Assembly (NCBI GenBank): GCA_035566895.1
Contig: DATMQA010000221.1
Coordinates: forward strand, 1 to 64,000
DNA length: 64,000 bases
Source of the DNA: DATMQA01 sp035566895
GTDB taxonomy: Bacteria > Verrucomicrobiota > Verrucomicrobiia > Limisphaerales > UBA8199
Direction of reading: 5' to 3'
Position numbers and translations under genes: made by a program. The notes below the pieces were generated by a model. The model ran no database searches. It saw nothing but the letters and a program-made list of their open reading frames with translations, and was not told the DNA's origin. Below are positions 9,001-15,761 of the stretch, piece after piece (the first letter of the stretch is position 1; the number at the start of each line of letters is the position of its first letter).

Positions 9001-11849
9001 TGCCCGACACGCTTTATCTAAGCGACGGCACCGTCGCGCCAGTGAACGTGGTGACGAACGGCTCCTTCGACGGCGCGGCATCCCCCGGCCATTTGCAGGT
9101 GCATCTCACCACGTCCGTGAGCACCGGGTGGAACTATATCCAATTGCCGGACCCCGGCGTCGGATACCTCCTGGCCAATGTTGTGCGCTCGGATGGCCAG
9201 GTCCTTTCCTTGACCAATAACGCCTGGACCACCGACCGCAGCTTCCCGTCCTCCAGTACGGCAGCCGTCAATGAGAACCTTCTGCACTTGTTCGATTGGG
9301 CGGGCACTGGCGCATACACGCTTTATTACCGCTCGACCAACACAACCCCGCCCGCCATCGTGCAACTCGGCCCGGTGTCGCCCTTCAATCAAACCGGCGC
9401 GCTTTCTTCTGTGAAGATCGTCTTCTCGGAACCGATTGATCTGACTACCTTTGGTTACAGCGCGGTGGGGCTATCGCTCAACGGGGGACCGAACCTGATC
9501 AATAGCAGCAGCGGCATCAACATTTCACCTGTTACCAACGCCACCTATTCAATCAGCGGGCTGCAAGCGCTCACGGCAACGGGTGGCAATTATCAAATGA
9601 CTGTCAACGGGGCCGGCATTTACGATGTTTGGGGCAACAACGCGGGCAACATTTCCGCCTCGGTCTCGTGGGCCAAAGGCAATTCCCCGGTCAGCGTGCA
9701 AAGCTTAGCCGCAGTTTCGCCCAATCCGCGCAACCTGCCGCTCGCCAGCGCTACCGTCACCTTCTCCAAAATGATTGATGCCACGACATTCGATTACAAC
9801 GACCTTTCGTTGACCTTAAACGGTGGACCGAATTTGCTCACCAGCGCGGTGACGGTGACGCCGGTCTCGCCGACCACTTTCACCATTAGCGGGTTGGGCG
9901 GGCTGACCGGGGCGGAAGGCGCATATGTGCTGACGGTCAACGCTGCCGGCATTCAGGACCTCGCGGGGGCGGGCGGGTTCGGTTCTCAATCCGTATCGTG
10001 GGTGATGATTACTTCCAGTCCGCGGATCAGCGGGTTGGAACAACTTGCCACGAATCCCCGGAACATAGTCGTGCCCTCACTCAAGGTCACCTTTTCCGAA
10101 TCGCTCGCTCCCGCGACGTTCGGTTACCAGGACCTCAACCTCACGCGCGACGGCGGGCCCAATCTCATCACGAGCGACGTGACGGTTACCCCCGTCAATT
10201 CTACGACTTACCAAATCGCCAATATCAGCGCGGTGCAAGGGTACGCTGGAACCTACTCACTCACCGTTGACGCCACTGGCGTGTCGGACCTGGCGGGGAA
10301 TGCCGGCACGGGCAGCACGAATGAAACCTGGCAGATAATCCTCGAAACCCCGGCCGCTCCAACAAATCTGCTGGTCACGCCGGACCTGGGCATTTCTGCG
10401 ACCGACGGCTTGACCAGCACCAACACGGTCACCTTTTCCGGCACAGTCGGGGCAAGTAATCTGACCGTGCGCGTGCTGGATGCGACGGTGGGTTTAGACC
10501 TGGGAACCGCGACTACGGCGGGCACCAATTTCAGCCTCATCGGCACGTTCACCAGCGAGGGACGGCATCATGTGCAGTTCACTGCCGTAGATGTCGCCGG
10601 CAATGTTTCCCCGGCATCTTTCCTTGACCTGTTCCTGGATATTATCCCGCCCACCGCCATCATTCAACAGGTGACCTCACCGGTGTATGCGGCGGTGAGC
10701 AACCTTTCGGTTGTCTTTTCGAAGCCGATCAACACCAATACTATTCATTCAAGCAGTTTCGTTTTGACCCGGAACGGCACCAACGTTTTCACTCCGACGC
10801 TTTCGTTCGTGTCCAGCAACGTTTTCCTGCTCGGCGGCATGGGGGCGTTCACCGCTCCTTTGGGCACCTACCAACTCACCCTCTATCCGGGCGTCCAGGA
10901 TTTAGCCGGCAACGTGGATACCAACGACGCTTTCATGCTCTGGGTCCGCGGCACGACAAACGTTCCGCCCATCCTCACGCCGCTGACCAACCTGGCCATG
11001 CCGCCGGATGGTGCGCTCGCGTTCAAAGTTCATGCCTCCGATCCCAACGGCGATCGGCTCGCCTATACTCTTGATCCCGGCGCGCCGTCCACCGCCAGAA
11101 TCAATCCCACCAACGGCGTTTTCAACTGGTCGCCTACGCGAGCTTATGCCTCCACCACTAATCCGATCACCGTCCGCGTCACCGACAACGGGTTCCCGCC
11201 CATGAGCGCCGCGCAAAGTTTCCTGGTAACGGTGCTGGATTATCTCGACATAGCCATCGGTTTCACCAATGTTCAAGCTGGCCAAAGCGTTGATTTGCCC
11301 ATCTATCTTGCCTCCAGTGAGGGCGTGACCAACCTCAGCTTCAGTATTACCTGGCCAAATCAGCGTTTCACCAACACCAGCCTGCTGGCCACCGCGCCCG
11401 GAATCGGTTCCGATTCATTGGTCGAGCAAGGCAGCAATCTTTTCATCGTCCTCCAAACGGTACCGGGCCAGGCGCTGCAAACGCAGCAGCAGATCCTAAA
11501 GCTCAGTTTCCTGGCCCTCAGCAATCAGTCGTCAGCTTTTGTGGATTTGCCGTTCGGGAATATCAGCGCCATCAAACCCGGCGACGTGATTTACAGCAAC
11601 TATGTAACCCATCCAGGGCGAGTGGCGGTGGTGCAGGACAAGCCGCTATTGGTGGCCAATCTGGGGAGCAATCAGAGTCGAAGCCTGAGCCTCTTTGGCA
11701 GGCTGAACACCGGGTATCAATTGCAATTCGCAACCAATCCGTTCGCCGCTTGGTATCCAGCCCTCAATTATTCCCAAACGAATGGGATCATCACCATCCC
11801 CGTGGACTCCAGCCATCCAACGATCTTCTACCGCGTATTTCAGCCCTGA
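3..11849 (+). CDS. Giant secreted multidomain (LamG/Ig/CARDB/Calx-beta/cohesin-like) protein, 5' end cut by window
   Basis: The frame is open from base 3 with no stop, so the N-terminus and signal peptide lie outside the window; at least 3,945 residues remain. Positions count from the TTG at 12. Modules in order: a beta-repeat region (1-190), a LamG/concanavalin-like domain (about 197-406), two Ig-like domains (413-500, 505-587), a CARDB domain (590-707), a bacterial repeat domain (713-787), an FN3-like domain (980-1067), three CARDB-like domains (1072-1447), Calx-beta-like repeats (1450-1862), another CARDB, a carboxypeptidase-regulatory-like domain (about 2297-2383), a Cys-rich stretch (2511-2625), four SbsA-type Ig domains (about 3110-3650), a cadherin-like domain, a cohesin-like domain (about 3745-3875) and a tail ending FYRVFQP. 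No catalytic motif was seen. The architecture suggests a surface or extracellular adhesion/carbohydrate-binding protein, by inference. Domain names come from sequence pattern only. Confidence 0.85.
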   Translation, partial: TNGLLSLGGSSSKFLDNALTNAGTVAWSGTGNFYVYNNNGAPYRGAIYNLAGGLFDMQSDATLVCGCYGPEFFNNAGTVRKSAGTGTSAIGVSFTNTGTAGAEQGTVSFSSFVQGGGTLSLGINNRTNFGRINFNTALSLAGTLEAHLNPPYLPNAGDTFNLLTYPSRSGNFGAFALDPAAQWQVTNGVTAFTITATAVCDLPPAGLVAWWKGEGNFLDLAAGNNGASVGGVGFSPGMVGQAFVFDGVSQHVDVPDNAGLEITGAVSIETWINRSSMGVQHSILEKFGDTTGGYGLRVLSNDKLNFFTADNSSVQDSVTGTTSLVSNTWYHVAGLWDGSNLKLYVNGRLDAAAASSRNPKAGPSSVRIGARGNDAGTSFAGLIDEPSLYNGALSSNAIAAIYNAGSAGKCAGFLSPLIVGVPQSQAVPVGSNAVLTVAATGTPPLAYQWLFNGTNLTDNGHISGSQTNLLSILSALTNDSGSYQVSVVNAYGAATSVVAVLTVGYAPSITNQPLSQTVPAGSNVTFTVGAAGTPPLAYRWLFQGSAINNATNSSYTIGSVQANNAGNYAVTVSSPFGSVTSSNASLQVVLPDLAPVALLTPGITTTTPPNPSVTVVMGITNQGTGAAIGCWYDRLYLSSDGTLGGAISSWAFYSCQNVVAGGNYFETNTVTLPINQSGTYYLLFKTDDNNALAEADEGNNVSAPLAIAFTIIPVYTISVSNNPPAAGSVTGAGSYLSGTTNVLTATPGFGYNFGYWTEGGSVAGSNATLVTVVNTNHFFVANYTEANPVHFVTTTTSPSGVAAVTGAGTYSNGQAAVFIAPTVLTNGALRYSFQQFTLNGSYLANTNNYSKLFSTLDVSNIAVVAVYASQPVLPQIIAASASMADPVGATTNFHLTFRFDRSMSTQPEPLVILTNSQALLQPSVSTGGVWNATALVNDTYRTPPITFTQGMDGANLVWVSQATDLYGAMMALTNVMVVVVDATPPVLSNIAANPGVVTAFVTWNSDEASSSLVEYGTTAAYGLSSGSGQLVTAHGVTLYNLSPLTTYHYRVRSHDQAGNETVSGDGILATFAAPDLQVTNLSVAGSQVSGGNILIAWQDTNSGLGATFTYWYDQVVVTNSTTGQTLLNTSVFYDPNANGNIAAADFRNRQLSFHLPDGPAGAGNLQIFVTANAYFNQYEANGNGTAQSNNTASLAFTSALAAYPDLQVTGLVVTNSQIQSGSTVGITWNDVNTGLGTVSNFYYDQITVINQTTAQTLLNAARPVDASASPIAGGQSSSRQFAFTLPNGPAGVGTLQIVVAADGFNNIFEYNTNGTAELNNSNSITAVSSLAPYPDLIAANVIGPATASAGQAIQVSWSEANQGNAPATNNWYDQVFLTSSNAVGGGQLLGTFLFTNGLAVNQSTSLTQTVVLPPFVQGSQWLIVEANASGSFYEPNTFNNSAISTQAVAVAATLGLTLAPPEVSESAGSNAVSATVTHNGDTSMALTVQLASSSKTNVYLPASVVIPAGQNSATFPLSIQDNFIAGGSAVETIFASATGFPPTNAPLTILENDVAVLELALSTNQIPENAGAGAITGTVTRNANLGSALTVSLVSDVPTALVAPASVLIPSGQASANFPLTPVPDGVVTDTRLVHVSAVAPGLSPLSITVGVLNVDVVQLSLALEKSTVSKGAGSSATVGTLSRQTASAKSQDVQLTVQSNSLVTVPFIVTIPAGAASANFNVNVANDNLVTGPQTATLLAQPLTILGTPVTNGEASATLQILDVNGATLSLSLANSTISKGSNTIATVTRNTPPTNSVTVTLSAAPAAAVSLPASITLTQNQASATFTLSGVLDNTQTGSQQVMLTASAGGFNAGAVTLTVSDIYLPDLLPTVIMVPTNGFTGDQVAATWVIANQGLGNPTNQVWYDYVYVASDNLGQTETLIGVVTNPSPLPVGASYTNQTTVYLPPAPGNYWIIVVADGGNAVAELNKQNNTLVSSQPIVVNPAYRAAITNVTPTVATSGSNIVLSGWTYNPTNNQPVPNRFATVRVLINGTRRIYSVLSDKTGAFSYTFQPLTSEAGDYVVGADYPEVVDTPAQSAFVLLGMEALPATLAGQMLPNTPFTGQLVLSNLTDHPLTSLAATVPDLQGNLTANFTFTNTTLPSNGSLTVGFTFQSPLTRNAQLRFAVTVASSEGAQVTIPANFSVVPLVPQLIANPAYLARGMLVGQQTLVSFDVLNIGGASSGDLTVQIPNLPWMTLGSAPSIPSIPAGGKATVTLILNPPVGIALGLYPGNLAIANQNFGVSVPFQFRAVSDRMGDLRVTTTDDYTYYVAGGPKVTNATVTVRDAFTSAVIAQTNSDANGIAYFAALPEGPYTVDASAAKHNPFRGSVSVVAGVVTDKEAFMARQLVSYEWSVVPTEIPDRYQVVVQSVFETQVPVPNVVVEDPQVLVPAVPGIATQFIIKLNNQGLIAANAVRIRVPDDPTYLVTPLVTNVGIIPAQSSISIPVTVQIRSAPAPALARHPVPHPLDGGECTANYLHKCLPEIPLTVGYAYKCGENNIDQQRDVNLKILCTTKDVYKCLKNAIGAAGSDDILKMSCSAIKAFIYCAGINLSPCEKAAVSTACGALTGGLAGAADSGGNDILQCICDLLKNLHISIDLGDVSLRDNSGGGGWGSSSGEVVINSTAGTPECSTGSPQLASASRVVGPAFLAKLRGPSKLSSAPGVCAHVRLRIEQSIVMTRAAFTGTLEVDDGGSTPITSIQVALDFRDATNGVAANKFFTEGPVVTGMTAVDGSGVLAGGATGSAVYTFIPTVDAAPTAPATYQIGGTLSYIDSGQQVTVPLLSAPITVFPEARLDLVYFQQRDVYGDDPFTPQIEPSEPFALGLIAKNVGAGTAHNFQITSGQPQIVDNQKGLLINFSIIGTEVGDQAITPSLTATLGDIPPGGAKQVTWEMISSLQGKFISFNATFEHLDELGSTNTSLIDSVEIHSLTHKVLANRTNDDDLPDFLVNDVPNPNSLPDTLYLSDGTVAPVNVVTNGSFDGAASPGHLQVHLTTSVSTGWNYIQLPDPGVGYLLANVVRSDGQVLSLTNNAWTTDRSFPSSSTAAVNENLLHLFDWAGTGAYTLYYRSTNTTPPAIVQLGPVSPFNQTGALSSVKIVFSEPIDLTTFGYSAVGLSLNGGPNLINSSSGINISPVTNATYSISGLQALTATGGNYQMTVNGAGIYDVWGNNAGNISASVSWAKGNSPVSVQSLAAVSPNPRNLPLASATVTFSKMIDATTFDYNDLSLTLNGGPNLLTSAVTVTPVSPTTFTISGLGGLTGAEGAYVLTVNAAGIQDLAGAGGFGSQSVSWVMITSSPRISGLEQLATNPRNIVVPSLKVTFSESLAPATFGYQDLNLTRDGGPNLITSDVTVTPVNSTTYQIANISAVQGYAGTYSLTVDATGVSDLAGNAGTGSTNETWQIILETPAAPTNLLVTPDLGISATDGLTSTNTVTFSGTVGASNLTVRVLDATVGLDLGTATTAGTNFSLIGTFTSEGRHHVQFTAVDVAGNVSPASFLDLFLDIIPPTAIIQQVTSPVYAAVSNLSVVFSKPINTNTIHSSSFVLTRNGTNVFTPTLSFVSSNVFLLGGMGAFTAPLGTYQLTLYPGVQDLAGNVDTNDAFMLWVRGTTNVPPILTPLTNLAMPPDGALAFKVHASDPNGDRLAYTLDPGAPSTARINPTNGVFNWSPTRAYASTTNPITVRVTDNGFPPMSAAQSFLVTVLDYLDIAIGFTNVQAGQSVDLPIYLASSEGVTNLSFSITWPNQRFTNTSLLATAPGIGSDSLVEQGSNLFIVLQTVPGQALQTQQQILKLSFLALSNQSSAFVDLPFGNISAIKPGDVIYSNYVTHPGRVAVVQDKPLLVANLGSNQSRSLSLFGRLNTGYQLQFATNPFAAWYPALNYSQTNGIITIPVDSSHPTIFYRVFQP

Positions 11850-11979
11850 ATGATGATTTTATCGCTGCCGTCTTAATGTAAACTGTGCGACAAAGGTCGT
11901 CTGACGGCGGACAGGGGGAAATTGCTATTGCAAGGCGGATAATAATCAACGGTCGTCGGCGGCTGGCCCGGCATTGTGG

Positions 11980-13092
11980 TTAGGTTCGTCTCAGCAGGGG
12001 TAGGTATTTACGTATGGGATGGTTTGCCGGGGCAAAGGCTTCCACCGCCGCCTTAAGGTCGGAGTGTCGTTCCAGGGAAGTCCAAGGCATTCGCGTCTTC
12101 TCGCCGGATTCTCTGATCAGCCAGAGAGTGCGAATATTCAGAAACCTGTGTGGCCGCACTTCTTTTATTTCGTCCCAAAGAATGAGGTTTTGCCCTTCCT
12201 GCAGATGAACTCCCAGAGTGCTGAGCCCCACGGCCCGGTGGGTCATTTTCTGCATCAGCCAGGAATATAACAACCCCGCCAGGAAGAAAGGCACGAGCCA
12301 AACCAGATGCTGCCCATCGAACATTCGCGAGAGGTTGCCCTCGGTCAGACCGAGCATCAAAATGAACCAAATTCCAACAAATCCGATTTCGCCATAAATG
12401 GCGAGCTGCCAAAAGGCGACCTTGAATTCAGAAGGTTTGACCTGGTCGGCGGCCGCCATCGAGAGAACGGTTGGGCGCAGATTAGTGACATTAGTATCAT
12501 CCAGCGGCTCGCCGGTTTCGGCCGAATGGAGCAGCGATTCCAGTTGCGCCTCGAGGGGAACAAGTTGTTTGGACCGCGCCCGCTGATTGAGCCAGTAGAC
12601 GAACGCATATGTGGCAATGAACACCAGCGTAGAAGGGATTTTGGCGTGGAGATGTATCTTCATGCCCCAGGTGGCGACCAGCAAGCCGATACCCGGGGGA
12701 AGCAAGTACCACCACAGCACCGACCCCAATAAACGAGACTGAATGCGCACCGAATTCAGTTCCGCCCGCAGTGATTCGACGGTGGTCGCGCCGGGTGGCG
12801 CCGGCGGAGCAGTCCGGCGGGCGTGAACGAGCTTCCAGGCGATGAAAATCGAGCTCCCGACGACAATCAACCAGCCGAGACGCACAATCGGCGCAGGTTC
12901 ATTGAAAGCGAAATATCCAAAGACAATGATCACAAAAGCACAGGCCACGAGTTCGCGGGCGTCACGCGCGCGCAGGTCGCGGCGAAGTTGGGTCGTTTTA
13001 TTTTGCATAGCAGAAATCAGTTGCGGCGCCGATATGTCCGGGTTCCTCAGCGGTTGCTGTTGCCAGAGATTCTTTAACTCGTCGTCGTTCAT
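11980..13092 (-). CDS. Six-TM membrane protein co-translated with an ECF sigma factor (possible anti-sigma factor)
   Basis: A protein of 370 residues that starts MNDDELKNLW, a soluble acidic N-terminus common in proteins encoded beside ECF sigma factors. About six hydrophobic segments follow: two near residues 45-90, two near 120-165 and two near 225-290, with a soluble C-terminal tail. The start overlaps the sigma-factor stop by four bases (ATGA), so the two are translationally coupled. That arrangement is typical of sigma/anti-sigma pairs and is the only basis for the functional suggestion; no zinc-binding anti-sigma motif (HxxxCxxC) is visible. The C-terminal region (about 300-360) has a PH-like or YcxB-like look, with alternating short beta-type segments, but I cannot name the family. 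Confidence 0.8.
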   Translation of the reverse strand: MNDDELKNLWQQQPLRNPDISAPQLISAMQNKTTQLRRDLRARDARELVACAFVIIVFGYFAFNEPAPIVRLGWLIVVGSSIFIAWKLVHARRTAPPAPPGATTVESLRAELNSVRIQSRLLGSVLWWYLLPPGIGLLVATWGMKIHLHAKIPSTLVFIATYAFVYWLNQRARSKQLVPLEAQLESLLHSAETGEPLDDTNVTNLRPTVLSMAAADQVKPSEFKVAFWQLAIYGEIGFVGIWFILMLGLTEGNLSRMFDGQHLVWLVPFFLAGLLYSWLMQKMTHRAVGLSTLGVHLQEGQNLILWDEIKEVRPHRFLNIRTLWLIRESGEKTRMPWTSLERHSDLKAAVEAFAPANHPIRKYLPLLRRT

Positions 13093-13613
13093 TTCGGCGC
13101 CTCCTCCTTCATCAGACGGGAAAGTTTCTTCCTGGCGCGATGCAAAATGACCCCAACGTTATTGGCATTGATGCCCGTGGCTTCCGCCATTTGTTCGTAG
13201 GTGAGGTCTTCCAGGAAAAGGGTGACGAGAGCTTTTTCGAGCGGGTCCAGTTTGTAGATGGCGGCGTAAAGATCGGCAATGCGGGCGTCAGCGCTTTCTT
13301 CGGTTGTCTGGCGCGATTCAATCGCGCGCGTGAGGTCGGCGGGTTCGAAATGAACGACGTGGCCGGAGCGTGAGGCCCGCTTGCGGACGAACGAAATGGC
13401 GGTGTTGAGCGCGACGCGATAGAGCCAGGTGTTTGCATAAGCTTTTTCTTTCAGTCCGGGCAAGGCCCGCCAGATTTGGAACAGGATTTCCTGATACAAA
13501 TCGTCCTGGTCGGCGGAATTCCATGCATAGACGCGGCAGACCCTGAGAATTTTGTTTCGATTCTCATTCACCAGCTCCAGGAACTTGTGTTCGTCTGCGG
13601 GCGTCGAGTTCAA
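13089..13613 (-). CDS. ECF-type RNA polymerase sigma-70 factor
   Basis: A protein of 174 residues, the usual ECF length. Region 2 spans about residues 12-80 (DQDDLYQEIL, then the promoter-melting helix around TWLYRVALNTA). Region 4 spans about 110-165, with the helix-turn-helix YEQMAEATGINANNVGVILH. It directs core RNA polymerase to specific promoters. The start is TTG at 13613: an in-frame TGA lies immediately upstream, and AAAGG sits 7 bases before the TTG. It overlaps the downstream membrane-protein gene by four bases. A frameshifted near-duplicate lies at 14617-15034, and the upstream bases of both copies are also alike, so this copy is the intact product of a tandem duplication. It begins only 18 bases after the stop of the truncated DUF3887 gene. 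Confidence 0.92.
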   Translation of the reverse strand: MNSTPADEHKFLELVNENRNKILRVCRVYAWNSADQDDLYQEILFQIWRALPGLKEKAYANTWLYRVALNTAISFVRKRASRSGHVVHFEPADLTRAIESRQTTEESADARIADLYAAIYKLDPLEKALVTLFLEDLTYEQMAEATGINANNVGVILHRARKKLSRLMKEEAPK

Positions 13614-13762
13614 TCACGGACCTTTATCTGATTAGTCGCAGCGGAAGGCAAAATTATTACCACCAAGGGAAATTTTATCGACCCTGTTTTTGGACAAAAG
13701 CAGCGGCGGCGCGAAAGGCGGCAACGTTATCGGCGCGACTGGTGAATCGGCGAGAGCGCCTG
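13170..13762. repeat. Segmental duplication, intact copy (sigma gene plus upstream region)
   Basis: The coding part and about 140 bases upstream of the sigma gene match 14617-15201 in the same orientation. Shared upstream words include ATCTGATTAGTCGC, AAAATTATTACC, GCAGCGGCGGCGCGAAAGG and AATCGGCGAGA. The far copy carries an extra 25-30 bases near 15155-15178. End points are approximate, judged by eye. Confidence 0.75.
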
Positions 13763-14618
13763 GCGGGCTCCCGCCGGTCGCGCACTCGTTCACATCGTGG
13801 TGAGGGTTGAGTTCGCGCGTGTCGCCGTCCCAGAAAACCGGCCAGCGGCCTTTGAACGGAAGCGACAACTGCGCCTGGCGCTTTTCCGGCTCGGCTTTCG
13901 CCGCCACATGCGGCGTGAAGGTAAGCCCGGCAATCAGGCCGCGACTGTCCAGCGCGAGCTGCATGTCGAGGGTACCCTTTTCAAACGTCGCGGGATAAAC
14001 CATCGCTTCGCCGACGGGCCGGGGCTCGCCGAGCTTCTGGATTTTTCCCATCTGCTGGGTCAGCCCATTGAAGAACGCGCTCGATTTGTCCAGCGGCAAC
14101 GCCGCGTCCATCTCCTGGTTGAAATTGGTCTGGATGCCGGCGTAATCGCCCGCGTTGAGCAACTCGACGAGCCGGCTGGCTACTTTCGCGTAACGGGCCG
14201 TCAGAGACAACTGCGTCTGACGCCTTTCCGGCTCCGCTTTCGCCGCCACGCGGGGCTTGAAGAGAAGCCCGGCGATCAGGCCACGACTGTCCAGCACGAC
14301 GTGCATGTCGAGCGTGCCCTTTTCAAAAGTCGCGGGAAAAACCATCATTCCGCCGACGGACCGCGGCTCGCCGAGCTTCTGGATTTTTCCCATCTGCCGC
14401 GTCAGCCCATTAAAGAACGCGCTCGATTTGTCCAGCGGCAGCGCCGCGTTCATCTGCTGGTTAAAACTGGTCTGGATGCCGGCGTAATCGCCCGCGTTGA
14501 GCAACTCGACGAGCTGGTTGGCCACTTTCGTGTAACGCTCGGTCCCTTGTCCCATCGCAGCCCCGGTGGAGAAAAGCGCCGCCGCGAAAACCGCAAAGAG
14601 CGGCAAAAATGCGTGCAC
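13632..14618 (-). CDS. Secreted tandem DUF3887-like protein, 3'-truncated (likely lost an M23 peptidase domain)
   Basis: Reading from GTG at 14618 gives 328 residues with a signal peptide (VHAFLPLFAVFAAALFSTG..). Two nearly identical domains follow, each about 95 residues (RYTKVANQLVELLNAGDYAG and RYAKVASRLVELLNAGDYAG), encoded by a direct repeat of about 340 bp (roughly 13,880-14,210 and 14,220-14,560). They resemble DUF3887. Afterwards comes LPFKGRWPVFWDGDTRELNP, which looks like the beginning of an M23-type peptidase domain as found after DUF3887 in related proteins (from memory). It then breaks off, and the last 40 or so residues are encoded by the duplicated upstream region of the sigma gene. 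The frame stays open further upstream through the sigma pseudogene, so the gene appears fused to debris. A remnant is more likely than a working enzyme. Confidence 0.6.
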   Translation of the reverse strand: MHAFLPLFAVFAAALFSTGAAMGQGTERYTKVANQLVELLNAGDYAGIQTSFNQQMNAALPLDKSSAFFNGLTRQMGKIQKLGEPRSVGGMMVFPATFEKGTLDMHVVLDSRGLIAGLLFKPRVAAKAEPERRQTQLSLTARYAKVASRLVELLNAGDYAGIQTNFNQEMDAALPLDKSSAFFNGLTQQMGKIQKLGEPRPVGEAMVYPATFEKGTLDMQLALDSRGLIAGLTFTPHVAAKAEPEKRQAQLSLPFKGRWPVFWDGDTRELNPHHDVNECATGGSPPGALADSPVAPITLPPFAPPLLLSKNRVDKISLGGNNFAFRCD

Positions 14619-15034
14619 GGGAACGGTCTTCCAAAAACAGAGTGATGAGCGCCCGCTCCACGGCGTCAAGTTGCGCAATCGTTTCGTAAAGTTTTGCAAG
14701 ACAGTCGTCGGGTTGCCGGTCGTGCGTTTGCCGCGCTTCGAGGTGCCGGGAGAGTTCCGGGTGAGCGAGTTGCCAGGCGCGCCCGCCGAGAGTCGCGCGC
14801 TTGCGGGTGAAGCTGAACGAGGTGTTGATCGCGAGGTGATAGAGCCATGTATTTGCATAAGTGTTTTCTTTCAGTTCGGGCAACGCCCGCCAGATTTGGA
14901 AGCAGGATTTCCTGATACCAATCGTCCTGGTCAGCCGAATTCCATGAATAAACGCGGCAGACTCTGAGAATCCTGTTTCGATTCTGATTCACCAGTTCCA
15001 GGAACTTGTGTTCGTCTGCAGGCGCCGAATTCAA
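14617..15034 (-). pseudogene. ECF sigma factor pseudogene (frameshift and lost C-terminus)
   Basis: It starts at TTG 15034 with MNSAPADEHKFLELVNQNRN, nearly identical to the intact sigma at 13613. After DDWYQEIL the frame breaks: an extra G at about 14902 relative to the intact copy (TTGGAAGCAGG against TTGGAACAGG) throws translation out of frame. The homologous frame resumes as PELKENTYANTWLYHLAINT and runs to ERALITLFLED. The region 4 helix-turn-helix is then missing, replaced by the start of the DUF3887 gene. With a frameshift and no region 4 it cannot make a normal sigma factor. Confidence 0.85.
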
Positions 15035-15201
15035 ACTCGGGCGTATATCTGATTAGTCGCTACAAAAGGGAAAATTATTACCGCCAGGGAAAGTTTTTTT
15101 GGCCCTGTTATTGGGCAAAGGCAGCGGCGGCGCGAAAGGCCGGCTACGTTGCCCCCGCCCTTGCGCACTAGCCCGGGGTGGATGAAATCGGCGAGAAGCC
15201 A
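14617..15201. repeat. Segmental duplication, degenerate copy (sigma pseudogene plus upstream region)
   Basis: Second copy of the 13170-13762 segment, in the same orientation. It contains the frameshifted sigma gene and about 165 bases of matching upstream DNA. The copy stops inside the codons for the region 4 linker, where it joins the DUF3887 gene. Confidence 0.75.
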
Positions 15202-15320
15202 TAGCAAGGTGTTGAAAAACCAACAGAAGCGCCGCGTGGGGGCACGCGAGGAAATCCTCAAAACCGCGCGTGCTGTAGCCCGGTGCCCTTCACCGGGCGG
15301 CTTATTTCAACAGCCTGCTA
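15202..15320. repeat. MITE-like element with imperfect terminal inverted repeats
   Basis: The ends TAGCAAGGTGTTGAAAAA (15202-15219) and TTATTTCAACAGCCTGCTA (15302-15320) are inverted repeats matching at about 15 of 19 positions. Inside is a perfect 8-bp hairpin, GCCCGGTG/CACCGGGC (15278-15298). GCTGTTGAAA-type ends recall termini of small transposon derivatives. There is no transposase and no clear target duplication. Confidence 0.45.
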
Positions 15321-15400
15321 CCTACCGGACCAACCGGTGCGTCGCTGCTCAAGTCTAAGGCGGGAGCAGGCGGTAGGTTTTTTGGTTTCGGCCGGTTTCA

Positions 15401-15422
15401 AATTTGTATCATGATACAAATT
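15401..15422. promoter_or_regulatory. Perfect 22-bp palindrome (possible operator)
   Basis: AATTTGTATCATGATACAAATT is exactly self-complementary over 22 bases, has no loop, and is AT-rich in a GC-rich neighbourhood. That symmetry fits a homodimeric repressor site such as GntR or TetR. No promoter or start codon is convincingly attached; the nearest gene on the right is the tRNA, transcribed toward the palindrome. Confidence 0.4.
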
Positions 15423-15598
15423 CGGCCCGTCAAAACCGAACACATGTTGCCGATTTGGGAAACCCGGGACTGACCTTACGCGCCTATGAACCTTAGTGGC
15501 CGATTCCTTGCCTCAGTTCATAGTTTACACATAGTCAGGAAAGTTTTAGAAGTCCTGAAAGTGGCAAATACCCTGATTCTACCGTGTTAAAGTGGGGA

Positions 15599-15691
15599 TG
15601 GCGGAGAGAGGGGGATTCGAACCCCCGATACGGCTTTTGACCGTATAACGGTTTAGCAAACCGCCGCCTTCAGCCACTCGGCCATCTCTCC
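15599..15691 (-). tRNA. tRNA-Ser (anticodon GCU), CCA encoded
   Basis: On the minus strand the gene begins GGAGAGATGGCCGAGTGG and closes with the complementary acceptor strand TCTCTCC, discriminator G and an encoded CCA (15599-15601). The D-loop is GAGTGGCTGAAGGC, the anticodon loop reads TTTGCTAAA (GCU), a long variable arm (TACGGTCAAAAGCCGTA) marks it as class II serine, and the T-arm is GGGGGTTCGAATCCCCC. It decodes AGC/AGU. Its 5' half recurs as a fragment at 32629-32662. Confidence 0.97.
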
Positions 15692-15761
15692 AGCCGTCGA
15701 TAAGCTTCGAGGAGAGACTGGCACATCTTATCTCCGGGTCAAGCCGAAACGAGGCACCACA

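Larger units (their letters stand above)
15035..15598. other. Gene-free stretch of 564 bases with repeats
   Basis: No convincing gene. It holds the duplicated sigma upstream region (to about 15201), the inverted-repeat element 15202-15320 and the palindrome 15401-15422. The last 175 bases before the tRNA 3' end show nothing I can name. Confidence 0.6.

Noticed and set aside
13797..14645. 282-residue plus-strand open frame
   Set aside because: Antisense to the duplicated DUF3887 domains; the apparent repeats in its translation only mirror the DNA duplication.
15202..15320. Complete insertion sequence
   Set aside because: No transposase frame, and the element is only 119 bases long; kept as a MITE-like candidate.
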